In this document: in pieces, positions 34,084-41,468 of the stretch
Layout: the number at the start of each line of letters is the position of its first letter
Position numbering within the stretch: the stretch's first letter is position 1
DNA from: Vulcanimicrobiota bacterium
GTDB lineage: Bacteria > Vulcanimicrobiota > Vulcanimicrobiia > Vulcanimicrobiales > Vulcanimicrobiaceae
Length of the DNA: 53,776 nucleotides
Assembly (NCBI GenBank): GCA_027315245.1
Contig: DAHUYK010000129.1
Span: forward strand, 1 to 53,776
Direction: 5' to 3'
Position numbers and translations under genes: made by a program
Notes under the pieces: generated by a model
Told to the model about the DNA's origin: nothing
Seen by the model: the letters and a program-made list of their open reading frames with translations, nothing else
Database searches by the model: none

Positions 34084-34494
34084 ATGCACCGTTTGCTTAC
34101 TTTTTGCTCGTTGTTGTTCGTTTGCACGCCGCTCCTGCAAGCGCAGGCGAGTTCGCGTCTTGCGCCCGCAGACGAATATTTCGGGCGCATGCGCATGAGC
34201 GTGCTCGGCATCCGCAACGGCATCCACGACACGGCCCTGCGTATTGCGTACGACCCCCGCCGCGCGGCATTACAGCTCGGTGAGTGCCGCTGGCTCGAAG
34301 ACGCAATCGAAGATTGGGGTACCAAGTATCCGCGCGACTCGTGGCTCGCGCAGAGCGCCCTCGACCTCGAGTATCTGTACGATCGTATTCATACGCACGC
34401 CAGCGCAACGCAAGCAAAGCAGTTTCTCGCGTGGGTGCACGCACACTACCGCGGCTCTCACCTCGAACGCGTCATGAGCGTCGCCGCACGATAG
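34084..34494 (+). CDS. Small secreted protein of unknown function, on the strand opposite to the tRNA cluster
   Basis: A 136-residue protein beginning with a signal peptide (LLTFCSLLFVCTPLLQAQA). The mature part is helical: DEYFGRMRMSVLGIRNGIHDTALRIA, CRWLEDAIEDWGTKYPRDSW, LAQSALDLEYLYDRIHT, with many aromatic and charged residues but no cysteine pair or known motif except one Cys. It lies between tRNA-Gly and tRNA-Thr(GGT), reading against them, and ends only three bases before the tRNA-Gly 3' end. A longer frame from 33895 passes through the tRNA-Thr and is rejected. Function unknown. Confidence 0.7.
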   Translation: MHRLLTFCSLLFVCTPLLQAQASSRLAPADEYFGRMRMSVLGIRNGIHDTALRIAYDPRRAALQLGECRWLEDAIEDWGTKYPRDSWLAQSALDLEYLYDRIHTHASATQAKQFLAWVHAHYRGSHLERVMSVAAR

Positions 34495-34497
34495 ACG

Positions 34498-34571
34498 TGG
34501 AGCGGGCGGCGGGAATCGAACCCGCGCTGTCTGCTTGGAAGGCAGAAGCACTACCACTATGCAACGCCCGC
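34498..34571 (-). tRNA. tRNA-Gly (TCC)
   Basis: A 74-base cloverleaf: acceptor GCGGGCG/CGCCCGC, anticodon stem TCTGC/GCAGA with loop CTTCCAA (anticodon TCC), encoded CCA. Confidence 0.96.
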
Positions 34572-34581
34572 ATGAAGAGTT

Positions 34582-34666
34582 TGGGCAGGGCTGGATTCGA
34601 ACCAGCGTAACGCTTTCGCGTGCCAGATTTACAGTCTGGTGCCATTAACCACTCGGCCACCTACCC
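34582..34666 (-). tRNA. tRNA-Tyr (GTA)
   Basis: An 85-base class II tRNA: acceptor GGGTAGG/CCTGCCC, anticodon stem CCAGA/TCTGG with loop CTGTAAA (anticodon GTA), long variable arm (ACGCGAAAGCGT), T arm GCTGG-TTCGAAT-CCAGC. CCA is not encoded. Confidence 0.96.
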
Positions 34667-34752
34667 ACGATGAGTGCAAAAGAGCTCCTATGGGTACGCT
34701 GCGCCCGCGAAGGAGTCCTCGCACACGGCGCGGCCGCGCGAACGAGGCAGCG

Positions 34753-34824
34753 AGCCGGCGGTGGGGGTCGAACCCACGGCCCTTCGATTACAAATCGAAA
34801 GCTCTACCACTGAGCTACGCCGGC
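34753..34824 (-). tRNA. tRNA-Thr (TGT)
   Basis: A 72-base cloverleaf: acceptor GCCGGCG/CGCCGGC, anticodon stem TTCGA/TCGAA with loop TTTGTAA (anticodon TGT), T arm GTGGG-TTCGACC-CCCAC. CCA is not encoded. It is the first gene of the tRNA series on the minus strand. Confidence 0.96.
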
Positions 34825-34909
34825 ACGAACGGCACGGTACGCTTCCTTCTTCACGCGCGCGAGGCTCCCCGTCAATGGCAGAGCCGGCCTGGCGGCGAAA
34901 GAGCGCTGC

Positions 34910-35242
34910 GTGAAAGCGGTCGAGCGGAAGTGGAAGTCGGGAGCGGTGCTTGTCTGCGAGAAGTGCTATACGACGCGCATCCCGGACGAGACACCCGAAA
35001 TCGCCGCTGCCATCGGCGATTTTCGGCTGCGCGATTGGCTCAAGGAACGCTGCCGTGAAGCGGGCTTTGGCAAGCGCGTGCGGGTCATGGGAACGACGTG
35101 CCAGGACGTCTGCGAAGTCGGGCGCGTGACCGTCACGATTCTTCCACTCTCAGACACTGCTCCGATGGAAACGTTCGCCGTCGACGCGCTGGAAGACCGA
35201 GAAGCGGTCTTCCAGCGCATCAGGGAGAGAGTATCGCCCTAG
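34910..35242 (+). CDS. Thioredoxin-like [2Fe-2S] ferredoxin-type protein
   Basis: A 110-residue protein with VCEKCYTTR near the N-terminus and TTCQDVCEVGRVTV in the middle, four cysteines spaced as C-x2-C...C-x3-C in a thioredoxin-fold [2Fe-2S] ferredoxin or (2Fe-2S)-NuoE-like domain. WLKERCREAGFGKRVRVM is a helix between. It probably carries electrons in the cytoplasm; no partner is visible. The start is GTG 34910 with a weak ribosome-binding site. It converges on sigH across a repeat-rich spacer. Confidence 0.7.
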   Translation: MKAVERKWKSGAVLVCEKCYTTRIPDETPEIAAAIGDFRLRDWLKERCREAGFGKRVRVMGTTCQDVCEVGRVTVTILPLSDTAPMETFAVDALEDREAVFQRIRERVSP

Positions 35243-35246
35243 CGCT

Positions 35247-35428
35247 CCCTCGACTCCGGCGCGCCTTGTCGTCTCGAGCGGAGCGAGCGGAGCGAGCGCA
35301 GTCGAGAGAAGCGCCTCGGTGCGTTGCCCGCCGCGATCTCTCGACTCCGGCGCTTTGGGGTCCCTCGACTTCGCTTCGCTACGCTCGGGATGACAAGCGC
35401 TAATGCGCCGGCGCTCGGGATGACAGGG
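35247..35428. repeat. Dispersed GTCATCC/GAGCG intergenic repeat cluster, copy 2
   Basis: This 217-base spacer contains several related units: CCCTCGACTCCGG (35248), GTCTCGAGCGGAGCGAGCG with GCAGTCGAGAGA, CTCTCGACTCCGG (about 35339), CCTCGACTTCGCTTCGCTACG followed by CTCGGGATGACA (two copies of CGCTCGGGATGACA, near 35384 and 35411). They belong to the same class as 13365-13444 and separate the convergent ferredoxin-like and sigH genes. Confidence 0.7.
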
Positions 35429-35459
35429 CTGTGCGCGGGGTCAACAACGCGAAAGAGCG

Positions 35460-36107
35460 TTATTGAAACTCGAACTCCGCGAGATTCTTTTCAATCTTGC
35501 GTTTGACGCGCTGCAGCGCGTTGTCGATCGACTTCACGTGACGGCCGAGGTCGCGCGCCATCTCCTGGTAACTTTTCCCCTCCAGGTACGATTCCAGCAC
35601 CTGTGACTCCAGGTCCGAGAGATTCTGGCGGATCCGCTTGCGGATGTCGTCCGAGACCTCTGTGGTGACGACGAGTTCCTCGGGATCCGAGGTCTTCTGC
35701 GATGCCATGACATCGAGAAGCGTCCGCTCGCTGTCCTCGTCGTAGATCGGTTTGTTGAGCGAGATGTACTGATTGAGTGGAATGTGCTTCTGGCGAGTCG
35801 CCGTCTTGATGGCGGTAATGATCTGCCGTGTGATGCAAAGCTCGGCAAACGCGCGGAAGCTCGAGAGCTTATCGGCCTTGAAGTCGCGCACTGCCTTGTA
35901 AAGGCCGATCATCCCCTCTTGGATGATGTCTTCGCGATCCGCTCCGATGAGAAAGTAACTCTTCGCCTTTATGCGGACGAAGTTCTTGTACTTGTTGAGC
36001 AGGTACTCCATTGCGAGGTTGTCGCCAGTCTTAGCGATCGCGACAAGGTCCTCGTCGACCCGCTGCTGGTACTCGATTCCATCCGAGACGGGATGGGTGA
36101 TTGCCAT
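35460..36107 (-). CDS. sigH: RNA polymerase sigma factor SigH (Spo0H-like)
   Basis: A 215-residue sigma factor strikingly like Firmicutes SigH: YLLNKYKNFVRIKAKSYFLI, GADREDIIQEGMIGLYKAVR, KLSSFRAFAELCITRQIITA and KHIPLNQYISLNKPIYDED form regions 2.1-2.4; region 4 is SYQEMARDLGRHVKSIDNAL. SigH directs transition-state and early sporulation genes in Bacillus; its regulon here is unknown. It follows rlmB's reverse position in the same order as Bacillus (rlmB-yacP-sigH), without yacP. ATG 36107 is preferred (AGGA close upstream); 36143 would add 12 residues. Confidence 0.95.
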   Translation of the reverse strand: MAITHPVSDGIEYQQRVDEDLVAIAKTGDNLAMEYLLNKYKNFVRIKAKSYFLIGADREDIIQEGMIGLYKAVRDFKADKLSSFRAFAELCITRQIITAIKTATRQKHIPLNQYISLNKPIYDEDSERTLLDVMASQKTSDPEELVVTTEVSDDIRKRIRQNLSDLESQVLESYLEGKSYQEMARDLGRHVKSIDNALQRVKRKIEKNLAEFEFQ

Positions 36108-36210
36108 GATTCCTGTGTTGCCTCGTGGGAGGACTTGCCGCAAAAACCTAGGCCGGAGCCAAACGGACGCGGCATGTCCTTCTCAGTATAGAAGGATGCC
36201 CCTCCCGCCG

Positions 36211-37020
36211 TCAATCCTTCCCTTCCGAACCGGTGCTTCGTTGGCGAAGTGCCTCATAGAGCAACACGGCGGCAGCAACGGAGGCGTTCAGCGAAGCGAG
36301 CTGCCCCCGCATCGGTATGCACACCAGCATATCGCACTCTCGCTTGACTAGGGGGGCAAGGCCAGAACCCTCTGCTCCAATGACGACTGCCGCACCGGGC
36401 CGCAGATCGGCGCCGCTCATCGGCAGGGCCCCCGCGTCGGCATCCGCACCGGCGACGCGAATGCCTTCTTCGCGCAGCCGGCGGATTGTCTGCGAGATAT
36501 TCGCCACGCGCACGATCGGAACGCGCGCCGCCGCGCCCGCCGCAGCCTTGCGCACCGTGGCGTTCACGCCCGCGGAGCGACGCTCCGGCAGAATGACCGC
36601 GTGTGCGCCCACGCATTCGGCCGTTCGTACAATTGCGCCGACATTGTGCGGGTCGGTCAGGTGATCGAGCAGCACGAAGAGCGCCGGCTCAGCCCGCCGT
36701 GCGTGCAACACCTCGTCGAGGCTCGCGTAGCCGAAGGGAGCTGCCATCGCCATGATCCCTTGATGTGCTTTGAACGGCAACCGTGCAAAGAACGCACGAT
36801 CCTCGAAGCGTACGGCGACGCCGCGCTCCTTCGCCAGATCGAGCACGCGCCGCAGTGGCGGATCCTTCTTGCGGTCCCGCGCGACGTGAATCGCGCGCAG
36901 CACTTCCCGCGCATCGAGAGCTTCGCCGACGGCGTGAATGCCGTAGACGACGTCGTCGAAATCGAGCGGCGGCCGGCGCGGCGGCCTGCGGCCCATCAGT
37001 GGCCGCCGGTTTTTCGCCAC
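36211..37020 (-). CDS. rlmB: 23S rRNA 2'-O-ribose methyltransferase RlmB (TrmH family, SpoU)
   Basis: A 269-residue SpoU methyltransferase. The N-terminal substrate-binding domain is VVYGIHAVGEALDAREV...; the catalytic knot has LDHLTDPHNVGAIVRTAECVGA, VVIGAEGSGLAPLV and MRGQLASLNASVAAAVLLYE, the three SpoU motifs. It methylates the ribose of G2251 (E. coli numbering) or a similar site. GTG 37020 is preceded by GGAGGGG six bases upstream and overlaps cysS by 25 bases; ATG 36996 is a weaker alternative. Confidence 0.93.
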   Translation of the reverse strand: MAKNRRPLMGRRPPRRPPLDFDDVVYGIHAVGEALDAREVLRAIHVARDRKKDPPLRRVLDLAKERGVAVRFEDRAFFARLPFKAHQGIMAMAAPFGYASLDEVLHARRAEPALFVLLDHLTDPHNVGAIVRTAECVGAHAVILPERRSAGVNATVRKAAAGAAARVPIVRVANISQTIRRLREEGIRVAGADADAGALPMSGADLRPGAAVVIGAEGSGLAPLVKRECDMLVCIPMRGQLASLNASVAAAVLLYEALRQRSTGSEGKD

Positions 37021-38429
37021 TTCGGCCCCTCCGCCGTGTCGATGAGTTCGATACCGCGCTGCGCGAGTTCACGCCGCAGCTCGTCTGCCGTGGCCCAATC
37101 CTTCTCGGCGCGCGCGCGCTGGCGGCGTGCCACCATCGCAGCGATGTCGTCGTCGGCGGATGCCGCGTGCTCGAACGACGCCCGCTCTTCGTGCCAAGAT
37201 TCGTTCGGCGCGATTCCCAGGATCGTCAGGGCTCGCGTGTAGTCGTCGAGCGCCGACGGTTGCATTGGGTTCACTGATATGCCGAGGCTGTCGGCAAACT
37301 GTATCACCCACCGTAGCGCCACGGCAGTGTGCATATCGTCGCCAAGCGCATTATCAACACGCGAGATGAGCCCCGTTTCGTCCTGAACAGACACGTTGAC
37401 GTTGCCATAAAGGTTGAGAAGCAGCCTATACGCCTTCTTCAGCCGTTCGAGCACGACTCCGGCCGCGGCGATCGAGTCCTCCGTGAAGTTCATCACTTTG
37501 CGATAACCGGTCTGCAGAAAGAGCAGGCGAATCGCTTGAGGATCGTGCCGTTCGAGCAGTGCGGAGAGCGGCTCGAAGTTTCCGAGCGATTTCGACATCT
37601 TCTTGCTATCGAAGAGCAGCAGTCCGCCGTGCAGCCAGAGCTTGGCCATCGGCGGATGCGCCATGAGCGGCTCGCTCTGCGCGATCTCGTTTTCATGATG
37701 CGGAAAGATGAGGTCCGCGCCGCCCCCGTGCACGTCGAATCCGCTGCCCTGCGGATCGAGCAGCGCACGTGACATCGCCGAGCATTCGATGTGCCAGCCT
37801 GGGCGGCCGGCGGCATATCCTTCGAACGGCCACGACGGCTCACCGGGTTTGGCAAACTTCCATAGCGCGAAGTCGAGCGGATCTCGCTTGTACTCGCCGA
37901 TTTCGATGCGCGCGCCCGCTTCGAGATCGTCGAGCCTCCGGCCGCTGAGCGCACCGTACGCCGGAAACGTGCGCACGGCGTAGTAGACGCCATCCTCGAC
38001 AGCGTACGCGTTGCCGCGCTGGACGAGTGCCCGAATCATCTCCTGAATCTTCGGGACGTAATGCGTCGCATACGGCTCTTCGTCGGGCTCGCGCACGCCC
38101 AGGAGCCGCATCGAGTGTTTGAACGATGCGTAATGGCCGTCGACGATGCTGCGATACGACGTTCCGCGCTCGCGCGCCGCGGCAATGCTACGATCGTCGA
38201 CGTCCGTCACGTTCTGCACGAACGTGACGTCGTATTCGCGGTACTCGAGATACCGCCGCAAGACGTCGAAAAACAGGAACGAGCGGGCATGCCCGAGGTG
38301 CGCCTCCCCCGATGGGGTCAGCCCGCAGACGTAGAGGCGCACCTCGCGCTCGCGCATCGGCTCGAGCGGCTCTACGGCGTGCGTCCGCGTGTTATACAGA
38401 CGTGGAGGGTTCAGATCACCCACGACCAC
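36996..38429 (-). CDS. cysS: Cysteinyl-tRNA synthetase
   Basis: A 477-residue class I synthetase. The HIGH motif is HLGHARS, KMSKS is present as KKMSKSLGNF, and the zinc ligands are Cys35 (VCGLTP), the Cys in WHIECSAMS and the His/Glu of FPHHENE. The C-terminal DALR/anticodon helices end in RGIELIDTAEGPKWRK. It starts with GTG 38429 (or GTG 38423), 19 bases inside the cysE 3' end, giving the conserved cysE-cysS pair. Confidence 0.97.
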   Translation of the reverse strand: MVVGDLNPPRLYNTRTHAVEPLEPMREREVRLYVCGLTPSGEAHLGHARSFLFFDVLRRYLEYREYDVTFVQNVTDVDDRSIAAARERGTSYRSIVDGHYASFKHSMRLLGVREPDEEPYATHYVPKIQEMIRALVQRGNAYAVEDGVYYAVRTFPAYGALSGRRLDDLEAGARIEIGEYKRDPLDFALWKFAKPGEPSWPFEGYAAGRPGWHIECSAMSRALLDPQGSGFDVHGGGADLIFPHHENEIAQSEPLMAHPPMAKLWLHGGLLLFDSKKMSKSLGNFEPLSALLERHDPQAIRLLFLQTGYRKVMNFTEDSIAAAGVVLERLKKAYRLLLNLYGNVNVSVQDETGLISRVDNALGDDMHTAVALRWVIQFADSLGISVNPMQPSALDDYTRALTILGIAPNESWHEERASFEHAASADDDIAAMVARRQRARAEKDWATADELRRELAQRGIELIDTAEGPKWRKTGGH

Positions 38430-38953
38430 GCCTCCGTACGCGCCACTTCACGCGCGGGGATGCCGACGACCGTCGCGTCAGCCGGAACGTCGCGCACGAC
38501 GACCGAACCCGCGCCGATGCGCGCACCGTCGCCCACGGAGATCGCTCCGAGTATTGCGGCCCCAACGCCCACGACGACGCTGCGCCCGAGCGTCGGATGA
38601 CGCTTGCCTCGTGACAGGCTCGTGCCGCCGAGCGTCACGCCTTGATAGAGCGTGCACCCGTCACCGATTTCTGCCGTTTCACCGATGACGACGCCCATCC
38701 CATGATCGATGAAGACGCCGGCGCCGATGCGGGCTGCAGGATGGATCTCAATCCCGGTGAGAAAGCGCATCCAGTTCGAGAACAGACGCGGCAGCAGCGG
38801 CAGCCCCGCATTGTGCAACGCATGGATGACGCGGTGCCCGACGAGGGCATGAAAACCAGGATACGAGAGCACGACGTCGAGCGCGCCACGTGCTGCCGGG
38901 TCGCGTTCGAGCGCACCGCGCAGGTCCGCCCTCATCGTGCTGAGCAGGCTCAC
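38411..38953 (-). CDS. cysE: Serine O-acetyltransferase
   Basis: A 180-residue short CysE. LFSNWMRFLTGIEIHPAARIGAG and IDHGMGVVIGETAEIGDGC with YQGVTLGG form the left-handed beta-helix active site (catalytic His in IDHGMG). It makes O-acetylserine, the precursor of cysteine. The GTG start (38951-38953) overlaps the ispF stop (GTGA). The order ispF-cysE-cysS matches Bacillus apart from the absence of gltX. Confidence 0.96.
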   Translation of the reverse strand: MSLLSTMRADLRGALERDPAARGALDVVLSYPGFHALVGHRVIHALHNAGLPLLPRLFSNWMRFLTGIEIHPAARIGAGVFIDHGMGVVIGETAEIGDGCTLYQGVTLGGTSLSRGKRHPTLGRSVVVGVGAAILGAISVGDGARIGAGSVVVRDVPADATVVGIPAREVARTEAWSWVI

Positions 38954-39432
38954 GCGTGCGCTTGCGACTCCACGAGTGCGACGGCATAGGCTGCGATGCC
39001 CGTGCCGTCGCCCGTGTATCCCATCTCTTCGCTCGTCTTCGCTTTGACGGAGACGCTCGCGAACGGGATCGCCAAACGCTGCGCCACGTTGCGCCGCATC
39101 CGCTCGATGTGCGGCGCAACCCGTGGGCGCTGCAGGACGATCGTCGCGTCGACGTTGGAGATTTCATAACCGGCGTCTCGCAACTCGGCCGCACAGCTCG
39201 CCAGCAGCATCATGGAGTCCGCGTTCTTCCAGCGTGCGTCGTCGTCGGGAAAGCGTCCGCCGAGATCGCCGAGCCCTGCCGCTCCCAGCAGCGCATCGGC
39301 AATCGCGTGAGCGAGCACGTCGGCATCGGAGTGTCCGAGCGGGCCTCGCTCGAACGGAATCGTGACGCCACCAAGGATGAAGCGCCTGCCCTCGACAAGA
39401 CGATGCGCGTCGAATCCGTGTCCGACCCGCAT
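38950..39432 (-). CDS. ispF: 2-C-methyl-D-erythritol 2,4-cyclodiphosphate synthase
   Basis: A 160-residue protein of normal size. Metal ligands are in GHGFDAHRL (Asp8, His10) and LGHSDADVLAHAIADALLGA; FPDDDARWKNADS and KAKTSEEMGYTGDGTGI complete the signature. It performs the fifth step of the MEP isoprenoid pathway. Its ATG overlaps the ispD TGA (ATGA). A longer frame back to 39891 runs through ispD and is rejected. Confidence 0.97.
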   Translation of the reverse strand: MRVGHGFDAHRLVEGRRFILGGVTIPFERGPLGHSDADVLAHAIADALLGAAGLGDLGGRFPDDDARWKNADSMMLLASCAAELRDAGYEISNVDATIVLQRPRVAPHIERMRRNVAQRLAIPFASVSVKAKTSEEMGYTGDGTGIAAYAVALVESQAHA

Positions 39433-40358
39433 CACAGCGCGCCGGCGCCTCCGGGGTCGTGTACGGTGATCGTCGCGGTTCCGTCCGCGAGCGGCACGAA
39501 CGACGACTCGAAGTCGTGAAGGTGCTCCGCCGCAACATACGCTCGCACGACGCCGCCTCGCGGCAGATCTCGCTCGATCGCGTCGACACGTCCCCCATGT
39601 GCCTCGACGGCGCGGCAGATCGAGTCGACGTGTTCGAGGGCGGCAAAGACTTCGACGAGCAACGCGTCGCTGTCGGAGTATCCTTGCTGCAGGCGTTCGC
39701 GAAGGAGCGTCTCGGCGGGTGCAAGATCCTCCGGCACCGTTACCTTGAAGTTCGCATGGCGCGAGGGAACGACGACGACCTCCACGCCGGCGCGCTCCAG
39801 GAGTGCAGTGTCGTCCGTGGCGGCTTGCGTGTTTTCGTACGCCCTGCGAAAGTCCGCGAGCATCGCGAACTGCGGCGTTTGCGCGGCCCAAAGCGTCGCG
39901 CGGTCGAGCGTTCGCTCGACGCGCATGCTCTCGCGGTGCACGACTTTGATCGTGTCGACGACCCGCGCCGCGAGAACCGATCCGCGCCCCGGAGCGACGG
40001 CGCGCATCCCGGCGCGCACGCTCTGCGCCCGCACGAGCGGGCGGGCCCCGTCGTGGACGAGTACCGCCTCGACCTCGTCGCCGACGGCGGTGATCCCGTT
40101 GCGCACCGAGTCCTGACGCGTCTGGCCCCCGAAGACGACACGTGACCGGCGCTCAGGCACGAGCACCGCGAGCAGTTCCTGCGCGCGTTCGACGAGCGCC
40201 GCATCGATGGCGATCACGATCTCCGTAACCTCGCCCATCGACGCAAAGGTTCGCAAAGACCATCCGAGCATCGGCAGGCCCGCGATATCGACGAACTGCT
40301 TCGGTCGGCCAAAGCGCTCTCCGCGGCCGCCCGCAGCGATCACTGCTGCCCAGCGCAT
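39432..40358 (-). CDS. ispD: 2-C-methyl-D-erythritol 4-phosphate cytidylyltransferase with C-terminal extension
   Basis: A 308-residue protein. The catalytic domain (1-221) is canonical: AAVIAAGGRGERFGRPKQF, FGGQTRQDSVRNGI, VLVHDGARPLV, LWAAQTPQ, FKVTVPEDL. It makes CDP-methylerythritol, two steps before IspF. Family members are about 230 residues; here about 87 extra residues follow (QGYSDSDALLVEVFAALEHV ... ADGTATITVHD), mixed alpha/beta and without a recognised motif. The frame is uninterrupted and the stop is coupled to ispF, so the extension is real coding sequence. Confidence 0.95.
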   Translation of the reverse strand: MRWAAVIAAGGRGERFGRPKQFVDIAGLPMLGWSLRTFASMGEVTEIVIAIDAALVERAQELLAVLVPERRSRVVFGGQTRQDSVRNGITAVGDEVEAVLVHDGARPLVRAQSVRAGMRAVAPGRGSVLAARVVDTIKVVHRESMRVERTLDRATLWAAQTPQFAMLADFRRAYENTQAATDDTALLERAGVEVVVVPSRHANFKVTVPEDLAPAETLLRERLQQGYSDSDALLVEVFAALEHVDSICRAVEAHGGRVDAIERDLPRGGVVRAYVAAEHLHDFESSFVPLADGTATITVHDPGGAGAL

Positions 40359-40364
40359 GCAGCT

Positions 40365-41468
40365 CTACTCCTTCTTCACGCGGGCGAAGATCATCCGTCC
40401 CGCAACGGTTTGCAGCACCGAGGTGACGACGGCGCAGATGCTCTCGCCCAAGAGGTGACGGCCGTGCTCGATGACGACCATCGTTCCGTCGTCGAGATAC
40501 GCGAGCCCCTGATGAGGCTCTTTCCCTTCCCGCACGACGGTGACGCGCAACTCCTCGCCTGGGAGAACGACCGCCTTTACGGCGTTGGCGAGTTCGTTGA
40601 CGTTGAGCACGGCCACCCCTTCGAGCTGCGCGATGCGATTGAGATTGTAGTCGTTCGTCAGTAGCCGCGCCCCCAGTTCGCGGGCAAAGCGCACGAGCTT
40701 TGCATCGACTGCAGCCGGCATGTCGTCGTAGTCACGCTCGCCGATCTCGATGGCAGAGAGCTCTTGCAGACGTCCCAGCACCTCGAGCCCCCGGCGGCCA
40801 CGCGTCCGTTTGAGCGGATCGCTGGAGTCGGCGATCAACTGCAGCTCGCGCAGCACGAAGCGCGGAACGACGAGCGTTCCTTCCAAGAAGCCGCTCTCGA
40901 CGATCTCGACGACGCGGCCGTCGACGATGATCGACGTGTCGACGACCTTCGCGAGCGCGGAGCCCGTCGCTGCGGCTAGCGGCATCGGCAGGATGCGCAT
41001 CTTCGCGCCAACACGCGCCCCCAGGTACGACGTGAAGATCACGACGAGGAGATACGCGACGATGACGACGTACGTCGCCGTCCTTCCGCCAAGCGTGATG
41101 AACTCGACGAGCACGCTCTTGATGAGGAACGCGACGATCAATCCGACGATGAGGCCGATTGCGCCGCCGGCAATCTCCGAGGGTGCGAGCCGCTCGATGG
41201 CATCCTCGACCGCGGCGAGTTGCTCCTCGAAGAGACTCTGTGCGAGCGGCGCGATGCCGACGCCGATAAGCGCACCCGCCACCGGAGCCAAGACGAGCAA
41301 CGCGATCTGCGTCCAGCGGTTGGCGAAGTGGAGCGAGAAGACGTTCAGGTACGCTTCGCGCCCGATGAGGAACCCAGCCGCGCCGAAGAGCAGTCCGAAG
41401 ACGGCCCTGAACACGACGTGCGAGCGCTCTCCTACGCGGGTTGTGGAGTTTCTAAGAATGCTGCGCAT
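40365..41468 (-). CDS. yacL: YacL-type PIN/TRAM membrane protein
   Basis: A 367-residue protein with four transmembrane helices in the first 160 residues, a PIN nuclease domain (about 175-290; KVVDTSIIVDGRVVEIVESG, FVLRELQ, DAKLVRFARELGARLLTNDYNLN) and a TRAM domain at the C-terminus (PGEELRVTVVREGKEPHQGLAYLDDGTMVVIE). The PIN acidic residues are present, so RNase activity is plausible. It is next to ispD as in Firmicutes. It overlaps the hemW 3' end by 37 bases. Confidence 0.92.
   Translation of the reverse strand: MRSILRNSTTRVGERSHVVFRAVFGLLFGAAGFLIGREAYLNVFSLHFANRWTQIALLVLAPVAGALIGVGIAPLAQSLFEEQLAAVEDAIERLAPSEIAGGAIGLIVGLIVAFLIKSVLVEFITLGGRTATYVVIVAYLLVVIFTSYLGARVGAKMRILPMPLAAATGSALAKVVDTSIIVDGRVVEIVESGFLEGTLVVPRFVLRELQLIADSSDPLKRTRGRRGLEVLGRLQELSAIEIGERDYDDMPAAVDAKLVRFARELGARLLTNDYNLNRIAQLEGVAVLNVNELANAVKAVVLPGEELRVTVVREGKEPHQGLAYLDDGTMVVIEHGRHLLGESICAVVTSVLQTVAGRMIFARVKKE

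Noticed and set aside
38950-39891. IspD-IspF type fusion from one long frame
   Set aside because: The upstream part is ispD in a wrong frame; ispF begins at the ATGA overlap at 39432.
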